A DNA stretch of 40,964 bases, from positions 1 through 40,964 of the forward strand of contig JAJDNL010000053.1 in NCBI GenBank assembly GCA_022340745.1. The letters are read 5' to 3'. The notes under the pieces were generated by a model. That model searched no databases and had not been told where the DNA came from. It saw only the letters and a list, made by a program, of their open reading frames with translations. Source of the DNA: Deltaproteobacteria bacterium. Its GTDB lineage: Bacteria > Desulfobacterota > Syntrophobacteria > BM002. Shown piece after piece: positions 1 to 7,325 of the stretch. Position numbers and translations under genes: made by a program. How positions within the stretch are numbered: position 1 is the stretch's first letter; every line of letters starts with the position of its first letter.

Positions 1-4
1 AGGA

Positions 5-230
5 GCATGGGGCATGGAGCATGGGGCATGGAGCATGGGGCATGGAGCATGGGGCATGGAGCATGGGGCATGGAGCATGGGGCATGGAGCATGGAGCATG
101 GAGCATGGGGCATGGAGCATGGAGCATGGAGCAGTGAGCAAGGAGTCAGGAGTCAGAATCCAGAATTCAGAAGAAAAACAATCAAAAGTGGTTTCTTCTC
201 AACTACTGGCTACCGTCTACTGGATTCAAT
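5..230. repeat. Heptanucleotide array grading into a palindrome
   Basis: From position 5 to 130 there are 18 consecutive 7-nt units, all GCATGGA or GCATGGG. The array does not stop cleanly. In the same register the units become GCAGTGA (131), GCAAGGA (138), GTCAGGA (145), GTCAGAA (152), TCCAGAA (159) and TTCAGAA (166). A right arm in the same register has AACTACT (201), GGCTACC (208), GTCTACT (215) and GGATTCA (222), partly complementary to the left arm (TCCAGAA versus CTGGATT). It lies downstream of cbiB. It has no coding signal and is probably a member of the dispersed heptad family described in the findings. Confidence 0.9.
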
Positions 231-236
231 GAATTT

Positions 237-264
237 GCCTTACGCCTTGCGCCCTGCACCTTGT
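237..264. repeat. Short heptad run
   Basis: Four 7-nt units starting at 237, 244, 251 and 258 (GCCTTAC, GCCTTGC, GCCCTGC, ACCTTGT). They lie between the larger array and the cbiB stop codon and are in a different register from that array. Confidence 0.6.
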
Positions 265-276
265 ACCGTGTTGCAT

Positions 277-1281
277 TTAGGAGAAAGCAATCGAGAAAAT
301 AACAAGAGCCGCAACAAACAAAAACACAGCCACCCAGGAGGCCCGGTAGACCAGGCGGCAACAGCGGCGAATGTGCTGGGGGCCAACCTCTTCACCGCCA
401 TCCCCTAACCACGGTTTGTCTACCGTTCTATCCGGATAGAAGGTGGGCCCTCCAAGCTTGACTCCCAGAGCCCCAGCTACAAAGCTTTCAGAGTGGCCGG
501 CGTTGGGTGACAGGTGCTTCAGCCGATCACGCCTGGAAATTTTCCATCCTGCCCATGCTTTCTCCCCACTGAGAACCGCTCCTATAGATAAAATAATAAG
601 GGAAAGGCGAGCCGGCAAAAAGTTGGCCAGATCGTCACATCGGGCGGCTGGCCGGCCAAAGAGGAGATAGTGCTCACTCCGATATCCCACCATTGAGTCG
701 AGGGTGCTTATTGCCTTAAAAGTAAGCATGCCCACTATGCCTGCTGCCACAGGTGCCGGGCAGCCAAGCACATGGCTGCAAACTGCTGTCACGGAGTACC
801 AAAACAGAGGTGAGAGAACCCCATCAACGAAATTCTCCGCCACACTCTCCACCGCTCCTCTCGCCACACCCGCGGGATTTAAATTGGAGGTGTCTCGCCC
901 TACAATTTTCTGGAGTTCATTCTGGGCCTGGGCCAAGTCGCTCCTGGCCAGAGTTTCAGCAATTGGTTCGGCGTGCTTGCACAGATCCTTTAATGCCAGG
1001 CAAGAGTAAGCCAGATAGAGATCCAAAACTGTAGTCAGGTAGGGATGCAGCCCACCAATGAAGTGCCGAAAAGTCAAATAGGTGCCAATGGCAAGCCCGA
1101 TTGTCATGGTGACCAAAACGATCCCGCCACCTGAGCTCGACCATCCCAGCCGCAGCAATAGTTTCTCGAAAGCAGAAATAGCAGCGCCTATGAGTCGAAC
1201 CGGGTGGAAAGGAAAGGGAGGATCCCCCAGAAACAAGTCCAGGATAAAGGCGAGAAAGAGTATGGCGGCGGCAAGGATCAT
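277..1281 (-). CDS. cbiB: Adenosylcobinamide-phosphate synthase CbiB/CobD
   Basis: Integral inner-membrane enzyme that attaches (R)-1-amino-2-propanol phosphate, or its phosphate-free form, to adenosylcobyric acid to make adenosylcobinamide (phosphate). The protein has 334 residues, normal for the family. Visible family motifs are the N-terminal LGDP followed by HPVRLIG, the SVAENFVDGV motif near the middle, RCDDLANFLPARL, and the C-terminal SPNAGHSES then LGGPTFY. Four or five hydrophobic segments are spread along the chain, including the extreme N and C termini. It is the last gene of the minus-strand cobalamin group, 254 bases downstream of cobD. That gap contains a palindromic repeat, so co-transcription is likely but not shown. 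The name cobD is used for this gene in some organisms; cbiB avoids confusion with the decarboxylase next to it. Confidence 0.95.
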   Translation of the reverse strand: MILAAAILFLAFILDLFLGDPPFPFHPVRLIGAAISAFEKLLLRLGWSSSGGGIVLVTMTIGLAIGTYLTFRHFIGGLHPYLTTVLDLYLAYSCLALKDLCKHAEPIAETLARSDLAQAQNELQKIVGRDTSNLNPAGVARGAVESVAENFVDGVLSPLFWYSVTAVCSHVLGCPAPVAAGIVGMLTFKAISTLDSMVGYRSEHYLLFGRPAARCDDLANFLPARLSLIILSIGAVLSGEKAWAGWKISRRDRLKHLSPNAGHSESFVAGALGVKLGGPTFYPDRTVDKPWLGDGGEEVGPQHIRRCCRLVYRASWVAVFLFVAALVIFSIAFS

Positions 1282-1388
1282 AATGTAAGACTGTTCAATG
1301 TGTTTTTGCTCATAGCAATCAAATAGTTAAAATATTATGTTTTGGATAGTTACCGTTAATAAATTCTCGGTAAATATCTGTTTATGCT

Positions 1389-1484
1389 CTGGATTCCCGC
1401 TTTCGCGGGAATGACGTAGGTCAGATATCGCCCGTTATCCTGGTACCGCATCCCGTGCTGGATAGACTCCGGCGGGGATCCAGG
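1389..1484. repeat. Palindromic repeat with ATTCCCGC hairpin
   Basis: Positions 1393-1412 form a perfect hairpin, ATTCCCGC-tttc-GCGGGAAT. It is nested in a larger imperfect palindrome whose outer ends are CTGGATTCCCG (1389) and CGGGGATCCAG (ends near 1484). This resembles a dispersed intergenic repeat common in proteobacterial genomes. It separates cobD from cbiB and lacks a T-run on either strand typical of a terminator. Confidence 0.7.
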
Positions 1485-1535
1485 TAGATAGAAGTTTCAA
1501 GGCATGCAAAGAATAGATTATTGAACAGGCTCAAG

Positions 1536-2627
1536 TTAGGAGTAACGAATAGAACAGCTTTGCATCAGTTTGAGGACCCGGTCGTTTTCTTCCCCTTGGC
1601 GAATAGCCATGCGAAAGAAGTTGTTCTCCAGTCCGGGAAAGTTGCGGCAGTCTCGGAAGTGAATCCCCGAACGCAACATAAAGCTGAGAAAGTCATCCAG
1701 GTCGTTTGTTTGGATCCAGCGAGCCAAAAGAAAATTAGCTGCAGGTTCAAATGCCTGAAACCCGGAAATTTCCCTTATCCGGGCCAAAACCCTTGGTCTT
1801 TCCTGGCGAATAAGCTGGACTACATTATCCTCGTAATCAGCACAACCAATCAGTTTCAGTGCCACTTTCTCGGCAACACGGTTTACGCTCCACGGTTCTT
1901 TGAGGGGACGCAGCCGGGAAATTGTGTCGGGATGGCCGACAACAGCGCCCAATCTCAGACCGGGAAGTGCAAAGAATTTAGTGAGTGAGTGGAAGACAAG
2001 AATATTCTTTTGCGGTGGCTCCTGCCGGATCAGGCTCACCTCTTCCGGCTCATCAAAAAACTGGACAAAAGCCTCGTCCACGAGAATCCACTTGCTGGGG
2101 AAGGAGGCGGCAAGATCCAGGAGAAGTTGCCGGGGAAATACGGTGGAAGTGGGATTGTTTGGATTGCCGACAAAGAGACCGTCAGACTCGATCATAACCT
2201 CCTCGAGTATATCAAAGCCTGGAGGGGCAAAACTTTCTTCGGCCCCAAGTTTCACCTCTAGCACATCTGCCCCGGCAGCCAAGCTTGATCTGGTATAGTC
2301 ATGAAAGGAAGGGGTGATCACTGCCACTTTCCGCAATTGCAGAGCCCGGGGCGTCAGGTAGATGAGTTCGGTAGAACCGTTGCCTGCCAACACCCTGGCC
2401 GGATCCAAATCGAACCTTTCCTGGTAGTAGCGCGCCACCCCCTGTCCATCCACACTGGGATAGCGATCCACCTCCGCAAGAAGTTCCTGCCAAATGGCTT
2501 TGATCTCTGGGGGAACACCCAAAGGGCTGACATTGACGCTGAAATCGAGAATTTCTCGAGCATCAATCCCTAACCTTTTCAATTCCCGTTCCGGATCACC
2601 ACCATGGAGGTGATCTTCATTAGCCAT
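1536..2627 (-). CDS. cobD: Threonine-phosphate decarboxylase CobD (PLP, HisC-like fold)
   Basis: Class I aminotransferase-fold PLP enzyme, predicted to decarboxylate L-threonine-O-3-phosphate to aminopropanol phosphate, the linker used by CbiB. It has 363 residues from the chosen ATG at 2627, which is preceded by GGAGG at a good distance. An upstream in-frame start at 2684 has no ribosome site. The family N-terminal HGGD is at residues 8-11. PLP contacts are GNPNNPT (154-160), the Asp in VDEAF (184) and the Schiff-base Lys217 in HSLTKFFALPGLRLG. The fold alone cannot separate CobD from histidinol-phosphate aminotransferase HisC. The HGG start, and the position between cobS and cbiB, favour CobD strongly. 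Confidence 0.9.
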   Translation of the reverse strand: MANEDHLHGGDPERELKRLGIDAREILDFSVNVSPLGVPPEIKAIWQELLAEVDRYPSVDGQGVARYYQERFDLDPARVLAGNGSTELIYLTPRALQLRKVAVITPSFHDYTRSSLAAGADVLEVKLGAEESFAPPGFDILEEVMIESDGLFVGNPNNPTSTVFPRQLLLDLAASFPSKWILVDEAFVQFFDEPEEVSLIRQEPPQKNILVFHSLTKFFALPGLRLGAVVGHPDTISRLRPLKEPWSVNRVAEKVALKLIGCADYEDNVVQLIRQERPRVLARIREISGFQAFEPAANFLLARWIQTNDLDDFLSFMLRSGIHFRDCRNFPGLENNFFRMAIRQGEENDRVLKLMQSCSIRYS

Positions 2628-2644
2628 CCTCGATTCCTCCAAAT

Positions 2645-2893
2645 TGTCATTTATAGTCATTTGGCCACTGCAAGTGGCCGTCACTACGCTGCGCTGTCAT
2701 TAGGTAGTCATTAGGTTACTTATTTGGCTTTGAGTACGCTACGCTGTCACTATGCCTTCGGCGTCATTTATTGTCATTAGGTCAGTACGCTACGCTGTCA
2801 CAGTTGACTCTCATTGTGGCCTTGAGACAATTTATTGACAGCCGTAAGGCTTGATGACGGGCGCAGCCCTCATGACGGCGCAGCCAAATGACT
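2645..2893. repeat. GTCA/TGAC hairpin-bead array, copy 1
   Basis: The cobS-cobD gap contains repeated GTCA tetramers (2646, 2656, 2680, 2696, 2707 and more) separated by short hairpins such as GGCCACTGCAAGTGGCC and GCCTTCGGC and by TACGCTACGCT blocks. Towards the right end the orientation flips to TGAC tetramers around GGGCGCAGCCC. The whole forms a loose palindrome. GTCA spacing is irregular (10, 24, 16, 11 nt), so this is distinct from the 7-nt family. Related copies lie at 3749, 11356 and 38718. Confidence 0.8.
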
Positions 2894-2921
2894 AAACAAG
2901 TCCTTTAACCATATGCCCGCA

Positions 2922-3701
2922 CTAATGAACTAACCACCCCCATCCAATACAACCGGGCAGTAGATTGCCCAGGATGGCGGCCAGGAGTAAAAGGGTTACT
3001 TCTATTATCTCGTTCCCGGCCCCTAATAGATCACCGGTGATACCACCCATATGTCTCCTACACCAAGCCCCATATACCCAGGTTATGACCTGGGCGACAG
3101 CCAGAGCAACCAAGCCCAAAGGTCCGTAGGCCAGGGCTGCGATCAGGACAACAGTAAATGCAGCCCAGCGCTGATAAGCTGAAGCATCCTGAACAAAAGG
3201 AAGGGCAGTCCCGCCCTCACTTCTGGCATAGGGCAATGTCACCGCCAGCTGGACCTGCATGGTTCGGGAAAGCATGTGAATAAGAATCAGCCAAATTGTG
3301 GCTCCGGCCGCAACCAACCTGGCGAAAGCCAACCACTTGCACAGCAAAGTGAGGATGATGGCCACAGCGCCAAAGACTCCCAGCCGGGTGTCTTTCATAA
3401 TCTCGAGGCGCTTACGTTGATCCCAGCCTCCACCCGCCGCATCAACAAAATCCGCCAGACCGTCCAGATGAAGCGCCCGGGTACTTATAACGCTTGCGAG
3501 AAGCATCAGTGCTCCGATACCCATAGGCCAACCGCCACCGTTGATAATTCTATTGATGAGGCTGATAGCCCAAAGAAGGAGTCCGAGGACGAGACCTACC
3601 AAGGGGAAAAAGGGCAAGGATTCGCTGTGTTTTGAAGCATCCTGACCAGGAACAGGAAAGATGGTCAGGGTCCGAAAGGCTGTTACCAATCCGCGTAACA
3701 T
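2922..3701 (-). CDS. cobS: Adenosylcobinamide-GDP ribazoletransferase (cobalamin synthase)
   Basis: Polytopic inner-membrane enzyme that joins adenosylcobinamide-GDP and alpha-ribazole (phosphate) to give adenosylcobalamin (phosphate). The protein has 259 residues and six or so hydrophobic helices. Diagnostic motifs are HLDGLADFVDA (near residue 78), EIMKDTRLGVFG (near 100) and GGITGDLLGAGNE near the C terminus, which are the metal-binding acidic motifs of CobS. The ATG at 3701 follows GAGGTGA. It lies between cobT and cobD, all on the minus strand, separated from each by a GTCA hairpin array. Confidence 0.95.
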   Translation of the reverse strand: MLRGLVTAFRTLTIFPVPGQDASKHSESLPFFPLVGLVLGLLLWAISLINRIINGGGWPMGIGALMLLASVISTRALHLDGLADFVDAAGGGWDQRKRLEIMKDTRLGVFGAVAIILTLLCKWLAFARLVAAGATIWLILIHMLSRTMQVQLAVTLPYARSEGGTALPFVQDASAYQRWAAFTVVLIAALAYGPLGLVALAVAQVITWVYGAWCRRHMGGITGDLLGAGNEIIEVTLLLLAAILGNLLPGCIGWGWLVH

Positions 3702-3748
3702 GTCACCTCTGTCAGTGTTCTTGTATGAGTAGTAGGCAGCTGTGCACT

Positions 3749-3918
3749 GGTCATTTGGTCATTAGGCCACTGGACGTGGCCGTCATAAGCCTGGCGGCGG
3801 TCAGTTGGGCTGCGCCCGTCATGAGGCCTGACGGCCGTCATTAAGTCATTATGTCTTAACAATAAATGACAGCGAAGCGCAATGACGGCTTTAGCCAAGT
3901 GACGCGAAGCAAATGACC
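3749..3918. repeat. GTCA/TGAC hairpin-bead array, copy 2
   Basis: Left half: GTCATTTG and GTCATTAG followed by hairpins GGCCACTGGACGTGGCC, GGGCTGCGCCC and GGCCTGACGGCC, each ending in GTCA. Right half (from about 3865): TGAC tetramers around AGCGAAGCGC, GGCTTTAGCC and GCGAAGC. The two halves are mirror-related and meet near 3860. It fills the cobT-cobS gap. Confidence 0.85.
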
Positions 3919-3970
3919 TGTGCCCATGCAAAAGAAATAAGGTTGAGTCCTAGTGTTGGCCAGGAACCAC

Positions 3971-5032
3971 TTATGAATCTGCTTTAGAACTGACTCCGGC
4001 CGAGTCAAAAGTTGCCATTTCATTGTAAATCTTGACTGCAGCTTCAATTACCTGCATAGCCAGAGCTCCACCGGTTCCTTCTCCCAACCGCAGGTCTAGA
4101 TCAAGAATGGGTCGAATTGCCATTCTGTCGAAAAAGGTGCGGTGACCAGCTTCTGCTGAACAGTGACTAAAAAAGAGGTAGTCCGCTACTGATCTGCTGA
4201 GCCGCATGGCTACAAGGGCTGCGGCAGAGGAGATAAAACCATCCACCACCACCGGAAGTTTCCGTCCGGCCGCGGCCAAAATAAGTCCGCAAATCCCGGC
4301 GATCTCCAAGCCTCCTACGGCGGCAAGAGTGGTGAGAGGATTCTGGAGCATATGTCCATTTACTGTGAGGCTGCGCTCAATGACTTCTATTTTATTCTTT
4401 AACCTAGTATCGTCGATTCCGGTGCCTCTGCCAGTTACCTCAATTACTGGGCAAGGAATCAGGGCAGCATAGAGAGCGGAGGAGGGAGTTGTGTTGGCAA
4501 TCCCCATCTCACCAGTGCCTAAGAGAGTCACACCGTCGTCGGCAGCACCGTTGGCGAGGTCCACTCCAACCTGGATCGCTTGGATGGCCTCCTCCTCACT
4601 CATGGCGGGGCCTGCACTTATATTGTCAGTCCCACCCCTTACCTTTTTTCTCACGAGCCCAGATGCACCTTCCAGAGGGTCAGCCACGCCAATGTCCACT
4701 ACCTGCAGATCAGCCCCGACGTGCCGGGTCAGAACATTAATGGCGGCCCCACCCCCAAGCATGTTGTAGACCATTTGAGGTGTGACTTCGCTGGGAAAGG
4801 CGGAGACCCCTTCTGCGGCAACACCATGGTCACCGGCAAAAGTGACTATACGCTTCTTCGCCAGGCGTGGGGCGGTTGTCCCTGTCATTAAGCAATAACT
4901 GGTAGCCAGATCTTCCAAAAAGCCTAAACTGCCAGGAGGCTTGGTAAGGTTATCCAGGTGAGCGCGAATTTCGCTTTCCAGGCTTCGATCGACGGGAGTA
5001 ATCGCATTAAGTATAGGTAAGAGTCTTTTCAC
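3971..5032 (-). CDS. cobT: Nicotinate-nucleotide--dimethylbenzimidazole phosphoribosyltransferase
   Basis: Cytosolic enzyme that activates the lower-ligand base: nicotinate mononucleotide plus a benzimidazole gives alpha-ribazole phosphate. It has about 353 residues. Motifs are [13 protein letters not shown] at the N terminus, [20 protein letters not shown] (residues 66-85), [11 protein letters not shown] (173-183) and GRGTGIDD (202-209). The catalytic glutamate is in GEGTGGALA (Glu319 counted from the TTG described next). There is no ATG. The candidates are TTG at 5035 and GTG at 5032, 5 and 8 bases after GGAGG; I chose GTG. It is central in the cobalamin group, after cobU and before cobS. 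Confidence 0.95.
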   Translation of the reverse strand: MKRLLPILNAITPVDRSLESEIRAHLDNLTKPPGSLGFLEDLATSYCLMTGTTAPRLAKKRIVTFAGDHGVAAEGVSAFPSEVTPQMVYNMLGGGAAINVLTRHVGADLQVVDIGVADPLEGASGLVRKKVRGGTDNISAGPAMSEEEAIQAIQVGVDLANGAADDGVTLLGTGEMGIANTTPSSALYAALIPCPVIEVTGRGTGIDDTRLKNKIEVIERSLTVNGHMLQNPLTTLAAVGGLEIAGICGLILAAAGRKLPVVVDGFISSAAALVAMRLSRSVADYLFFSHCSAEAGHRTFFDRMAIRPILDLDLRLGEGTGGALAMQVIEAAVKIYNEMATFDSAGVSSKADS

Positions 5033-5056
5033 CAATCATTCCTCCAATTCTAATTT

Positions 5057-5147
5057 CGCAGAGCGCATAGCGCCAAGCGCATAGCGAACAAAGACTCTTC
5101 CTAACATGATTTTAAACGCTCTGCGCCATGCGCTATGCGCTACGCGG
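5057..5147. repeat. Heptad palindrome (CGCATAG / TATGCGC words)
   Basis: Left arm units CGCAGAG (5057), CGCATAG (5064), CGCCAAG (5071) and CGCATAG (5078). Right arm units TCTGCGC (5120), CATGCGC (5127), TATGCGC (5134) and TACGCGG (5141). The arms are reverse complements and share one 7-nt register (63 nt apart). The element fills the cobU-cobT gap and ends 6 bases from the cobU stop codon. Confidence 0.88.
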
Positions 5148-5152
5148 TTTCT

Positions 5153-5668
5153 TCATTTAACCCGGAGGGGAATTCCACTGACCGAGAAAATAACCTCGTG
5201 AGCTCGTTCGGCGAGAATCTGGTTGATACTGCCCGCAGTGTCGCGGAAGAGACGAGTGGCACCGTCCGCGGGAATAACCCCCATGCCAACCTCATTTGTG
5301 ACCAAGATGAGATGGCAGGGGGGGGTCTCGAGAATCTCCAAGAAAGCATCGATTTCTGGACAAGTCTCATCAGTGAGTTTTTCGCGATGAAAAAGGTTGC
5401 CAAGCCAAACTGTGATACAATCGAGTACGGCCACCTCGGTTTCTCTCGGCAATGCTTTGAGAGCCATCGCCAGGTTAAGCGGCTCCTCCACGGTTAGGTA
5501 GGATGAATCCCGTTCGCGTCGGTGGCGATCGATGCGGGCCCGCATCTCCTCATCTGTGGCTTCGGCAGTGGCGATAAAGGCTTTGTTATTATAAGAGGCT
5601 GCGAGTTCCAGGGCGTGTTTACTCTTGCCGCTTCTGCTGCCACCAGTTACCAAAGTAATCCGCTTCAT
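5153..5668 (-). CDS. cobU: Adenosylcobinamide kinase / adenosylcobinamide-phosphate guanylyltransferase
   Basis: Bifunctional nucleotide-binding enzyme that phosphorylates adenosylcobinamide and then transfers GMP to give adenosylcobinamide-GDP, the substrate of CobS. It has 171 residues, typical for CobU. The P-loop GGSRSGKS is at residues 9-16. His49 in RIDRHRRER matches the position of the histidine that carries the GMP intermediate in the family. LDCITVWLGN and VTNEVGMGVIP follow the family pattern. It lies 260 bases downstream of cobO and just upstream of cobT. Confidence 0.95.
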   Translation of the reverse strand: MKRITLVTGGSRSGKSKHALELAASYNNKAFIATAEATDEEMRARIDRHRRERDSSYLTVEEPLNLAMALKALPRETEVAVLDCITVWLGNLFHREKLTDETCPEIDAFLEILETPPCHLILVTNEVGMGVIPADGATRLFRDTAGSINQILAERAHEVIFSVSGIPLRVK

Positions 5669-5690
5669 AGAACACTTCTATCATGACTAA

Positions 5691-5860
5691 GTTTTCAGGT
5701 GTCGGGTTTCAGGTGTCAGCAAAAAAGATATAGAAGAGAAACCTGAAAAATGAAACCAGATATCTTTAGATTTGGGAATGCACATTGCGGACTTTGAGTT
5801 GAGATTCTGATTTGCAATTTTCTTTAATAAATCCGCAATCCGCAATCCGCAATTACCACA
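5691..5860. repeat. Heptad mosaic between cobO and cobU
   Basis: 7-nt units include GTTTTCA (5691), GGTGTCG (5698), GGTTTCA (5705), GGTGTCA (5712), the partly complementary AACCTGA (5740) and AACCAGA (5754), and three ATCCGCA units (5831, 5838, 5845). All share one register modulo 7. TTGCGGA near 5785 is complementary to the ATCCGCA block, giving a nested palindrome. No gene or terminator is visible here. Confidence 0.8.
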
Positions 5861-5928
5861 ACTCCGTCACTCGAGCAGAGTTTCGCATCGAGGAAAGACT
5901 CTGCAAATCCCCTTTGGGTCTGGATTCT

Positions 5929-6444
5929 TCATTTCTCCACTCCCACCCGAGCCTTGATGCCTCGAGCGAAGTAGTGTTTGACTCCACGCATTTCGGTGAC
6001 CAGATCAGCGCGCTCAATCAGCCGAGAATGAGCATAGCGGCCAGTGATGAGCAATTCAACTCCCTCAGCCCTTAGGTCGATGAGATCGAGAACCTGGTCA
6101 ATCGTTATTAGGCCGTAATGAACAGCCACATTCGCTTCATCAAGAATCACTAAGCGGTACCGACCAGAAGCAATAATCTCAGCGATTTCCTGGTAGGCTT
6201 TCTGAGCCAACCTTCGATCTTCCTCTTCAGGCTCTCCCTTTATGAAAACATTTCTTCCGTACGTCTTGATGGTGAGATGATCTGAGAATTGTGCTAAGGC
6301 CTTATGTTCACTGTATTCTCCAGACTTTAGAAACTGACCGATGAAGACTCGCCAACCAGCCCCTAAAGCCCGAATGGCAAGACCAATGGCAGCGGTGGTT
6401 TTGCCCTTACCATCACCGGTATAGACTTGGACGTAACCTTTCAC
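5929..6444 (-). CDS. cobO: Cob(I)yrinic acid a,c-diamide adenosyltransferase (CobA/CobO/BtuR type)
   Basis: Transfers the adenosyl group of ATP to Co(I) corrinoids, giving the adenosylated forms used by the downstream enzymes. It has 171 residues. The N-terminal P-loop TGDGKGKTT spans residues 9-17. The Walker-B-like ILDEANVAVHYGL and the C-terminal TGRYAHSRLIERADLVTEM, then KHYFARGIKARVGVEK, are characteristic of the CobO/BtuR family, not the PduO family. It is the first gene of the minus-strand cobalamin group. No cobalamin riboswitch is recognisable upstream; a MITE-like repeat occupies that space. Confidence 0.95.
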   Translation of the reverse strand: MKGYVQVYTGDGKGKTTAAIGLAIRALGAGWRVFIGQFLKSGEYSEHKALAQFSDHLTIKTYGRNVFIKGEPEEEDRRLAQKAYQEIAEIIASGRYRLVILDEANVAVHYGLITIDQVLDLIDLRAEGVELLITGRYAHSRLIERADLVTEMRGVKHYFARGIKARVGVEK

Positions 6445-6458
6445 TACTTTCTAGCCCT

Positions 6459-6638
6459 AGCCCGGATATTTTATGAATCACTTGCTGCGACCACGGATAT
6501 GGCCGTCCTTCCTGGCGTCCTCGGGTGTCGGCCCCTGCGACGTACCATTCAGGTACGCCTCGGAACCAACACCCTGCGGTTGCCAGGTGCCACGACCATC
6601 TTAGTGGTCTCGCGACAGCAATTCATGAAATATCCGGG
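6459..6638. mobile_element. MITE-like element with GCCCGGATATTTCATGAAT ends
   Basis: The left end at 6460 reads GCCCGGATATTTTATGAAT and the right end at 6637 is its reverse complement with one T/C change, followed inwards by matching TTGCTG. The 180-bp interior has no open frame worth calling but contains smaller hairpins (GTACC-attca-GGTAC near 6543; GACCA-tctta-GTGGTC near 6594). Size, terminal inverted repeats and lack of coding suggest a non-autonomous miniature element or a large palindromic intergenic repeat. A related end occurs alone at 8330. No target-site duplication is evident by eye. Confidence 0.65.
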
Positions 6639-6704
6639 CGAAAAAAAGACACGGAGACGCGGAGATCATGATTCTTCTCTCACCGCATCGCCGCATCGCA
6701 TATA

Positions 6705-7115
6705 TTATGCGGCTGATTCCTCCGCACTTTTTGTCATCTGGCCACGCACTGCACGCACTGAATGGTTGACATAATTTTCGTCGAATCGGTACACCCCGCC
6801 ATAGTAAAAATCAACGTAGCAGGCCACATGGTGACCGCGGGTAGTCGAACTCCAGAAGCAGCGCTGCGAACCAAATACAGGATCTAAATAAAGGCGCTTA
6901 CTGTTCTCTCGAGAGAGGATAAGGGTCGATAATTCCTCGTTGTTAGGGAGGCGCCAGTTATTATGACCAGCGAAACCTTCATCGTTTAATTGCTGGATAT
7001 ACTTTTCTGCTTCAGGCCAGATAATCCGTTCCGGGGCTGTGTCTTTCTGCCAGATGAGATTGGTCTCCCCATCAGTCACAGTGCCATCGCCATTGTCAAT
7101 GAATCTAGTCGCCAT
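6705..7115 (-). CDS. DUF1566 (Lcl-type) domain protein
   Basis: A 136-residue protein that is almost entirely a DUF1566 domain. It starts MATRFIDNGDGTVTDGETNL with the family's DNGDGTVTD motif, then LIWQKDT, WRLPNNEEL, CFWSSTT and a C-terminal VRAVRG. There is no signal peptide. The ATG at 7115 is preceded by AACGGAGGAACCT, an excellent ribosome site, so a longer in-frame start at 7193 is rejected. The family is common in deltaproteobacteria and its biochemical role is unknown. The domain resembles carbohydrate-binding or adhesin-associated modules. Neighbours give no functional hint. Confidence 0.85.
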   Translation of the reverse strand: MATRFIDNGDGTVTDGETNLIWQKDTAPERIIWPEAEKYIQQLNDEGFAGHNNWRLPNNEELSTLILSRENSKRLYLDPVFGSQRCFWSSTTRGHHVACYVDFYYGGVYRFDENYVNHSVRAVRGQMTKSAEESAA

Positions 7116-7209
7116 AGGTTCCTCCGTTAGATAGCCCAAAACCGTATTAGTGGTGTAATGTTCTTTATTCAAACTCGATAACCTGATCCTCAAGGCCAGT
7201 TCTTGTAAG

Positions 7210-7320
7210 ATTTATGATTTATGATTGTAGATTGCAGATTGAGGCTGCATGCTATTCCTTACCGCGAGGTATTGAGCTCTTAAATCTAAAATCTGCATTC
7301 TTAAATCTAAAATCGCCAGA
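7210..7320. repeat. Heptad palindrome (ATTGCAG / CTTAAAT words)
   Basis: Left units ATTTATG (7210, 7217), ATTGTAG (7224), ATTGCAG (7231), ATTGAGG (7238). Right units CTTAAAT (7279), CTAAAAT (7286), CTGCATT (7293), CTTAAAT (7300), CTAAAAT (7307). A close copy of the entire element, including the central GAGGTATTGAGC, is found at 39848-39967, so this version behaves as a discrete dispersed repeat. Confidence 0.85.
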
Positions 7321-7325
7321 TTCCG

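Noticed and set aside
5-130. A CRISPR-like array at the left edge
   Set aside because: The repeats are contiguous 7-nt units without spacers, and no cas gene is present.
7-408. Open frames reading MGHGAW/MEHGAW-type repeats
   Set aside because: A 7-nt repeat is read the same way in all three frames and gives a 7-residue peptide repeat. There is no ribosome site, and the frames run antisense into cbiB.
6445-6704. Cobalamin riboswitch upstream of cobO
   Set aside because: I looked for the AGGGAA / GCCACTG box pair on the minus strand and found neither; the space is a MITE-like palindrome.
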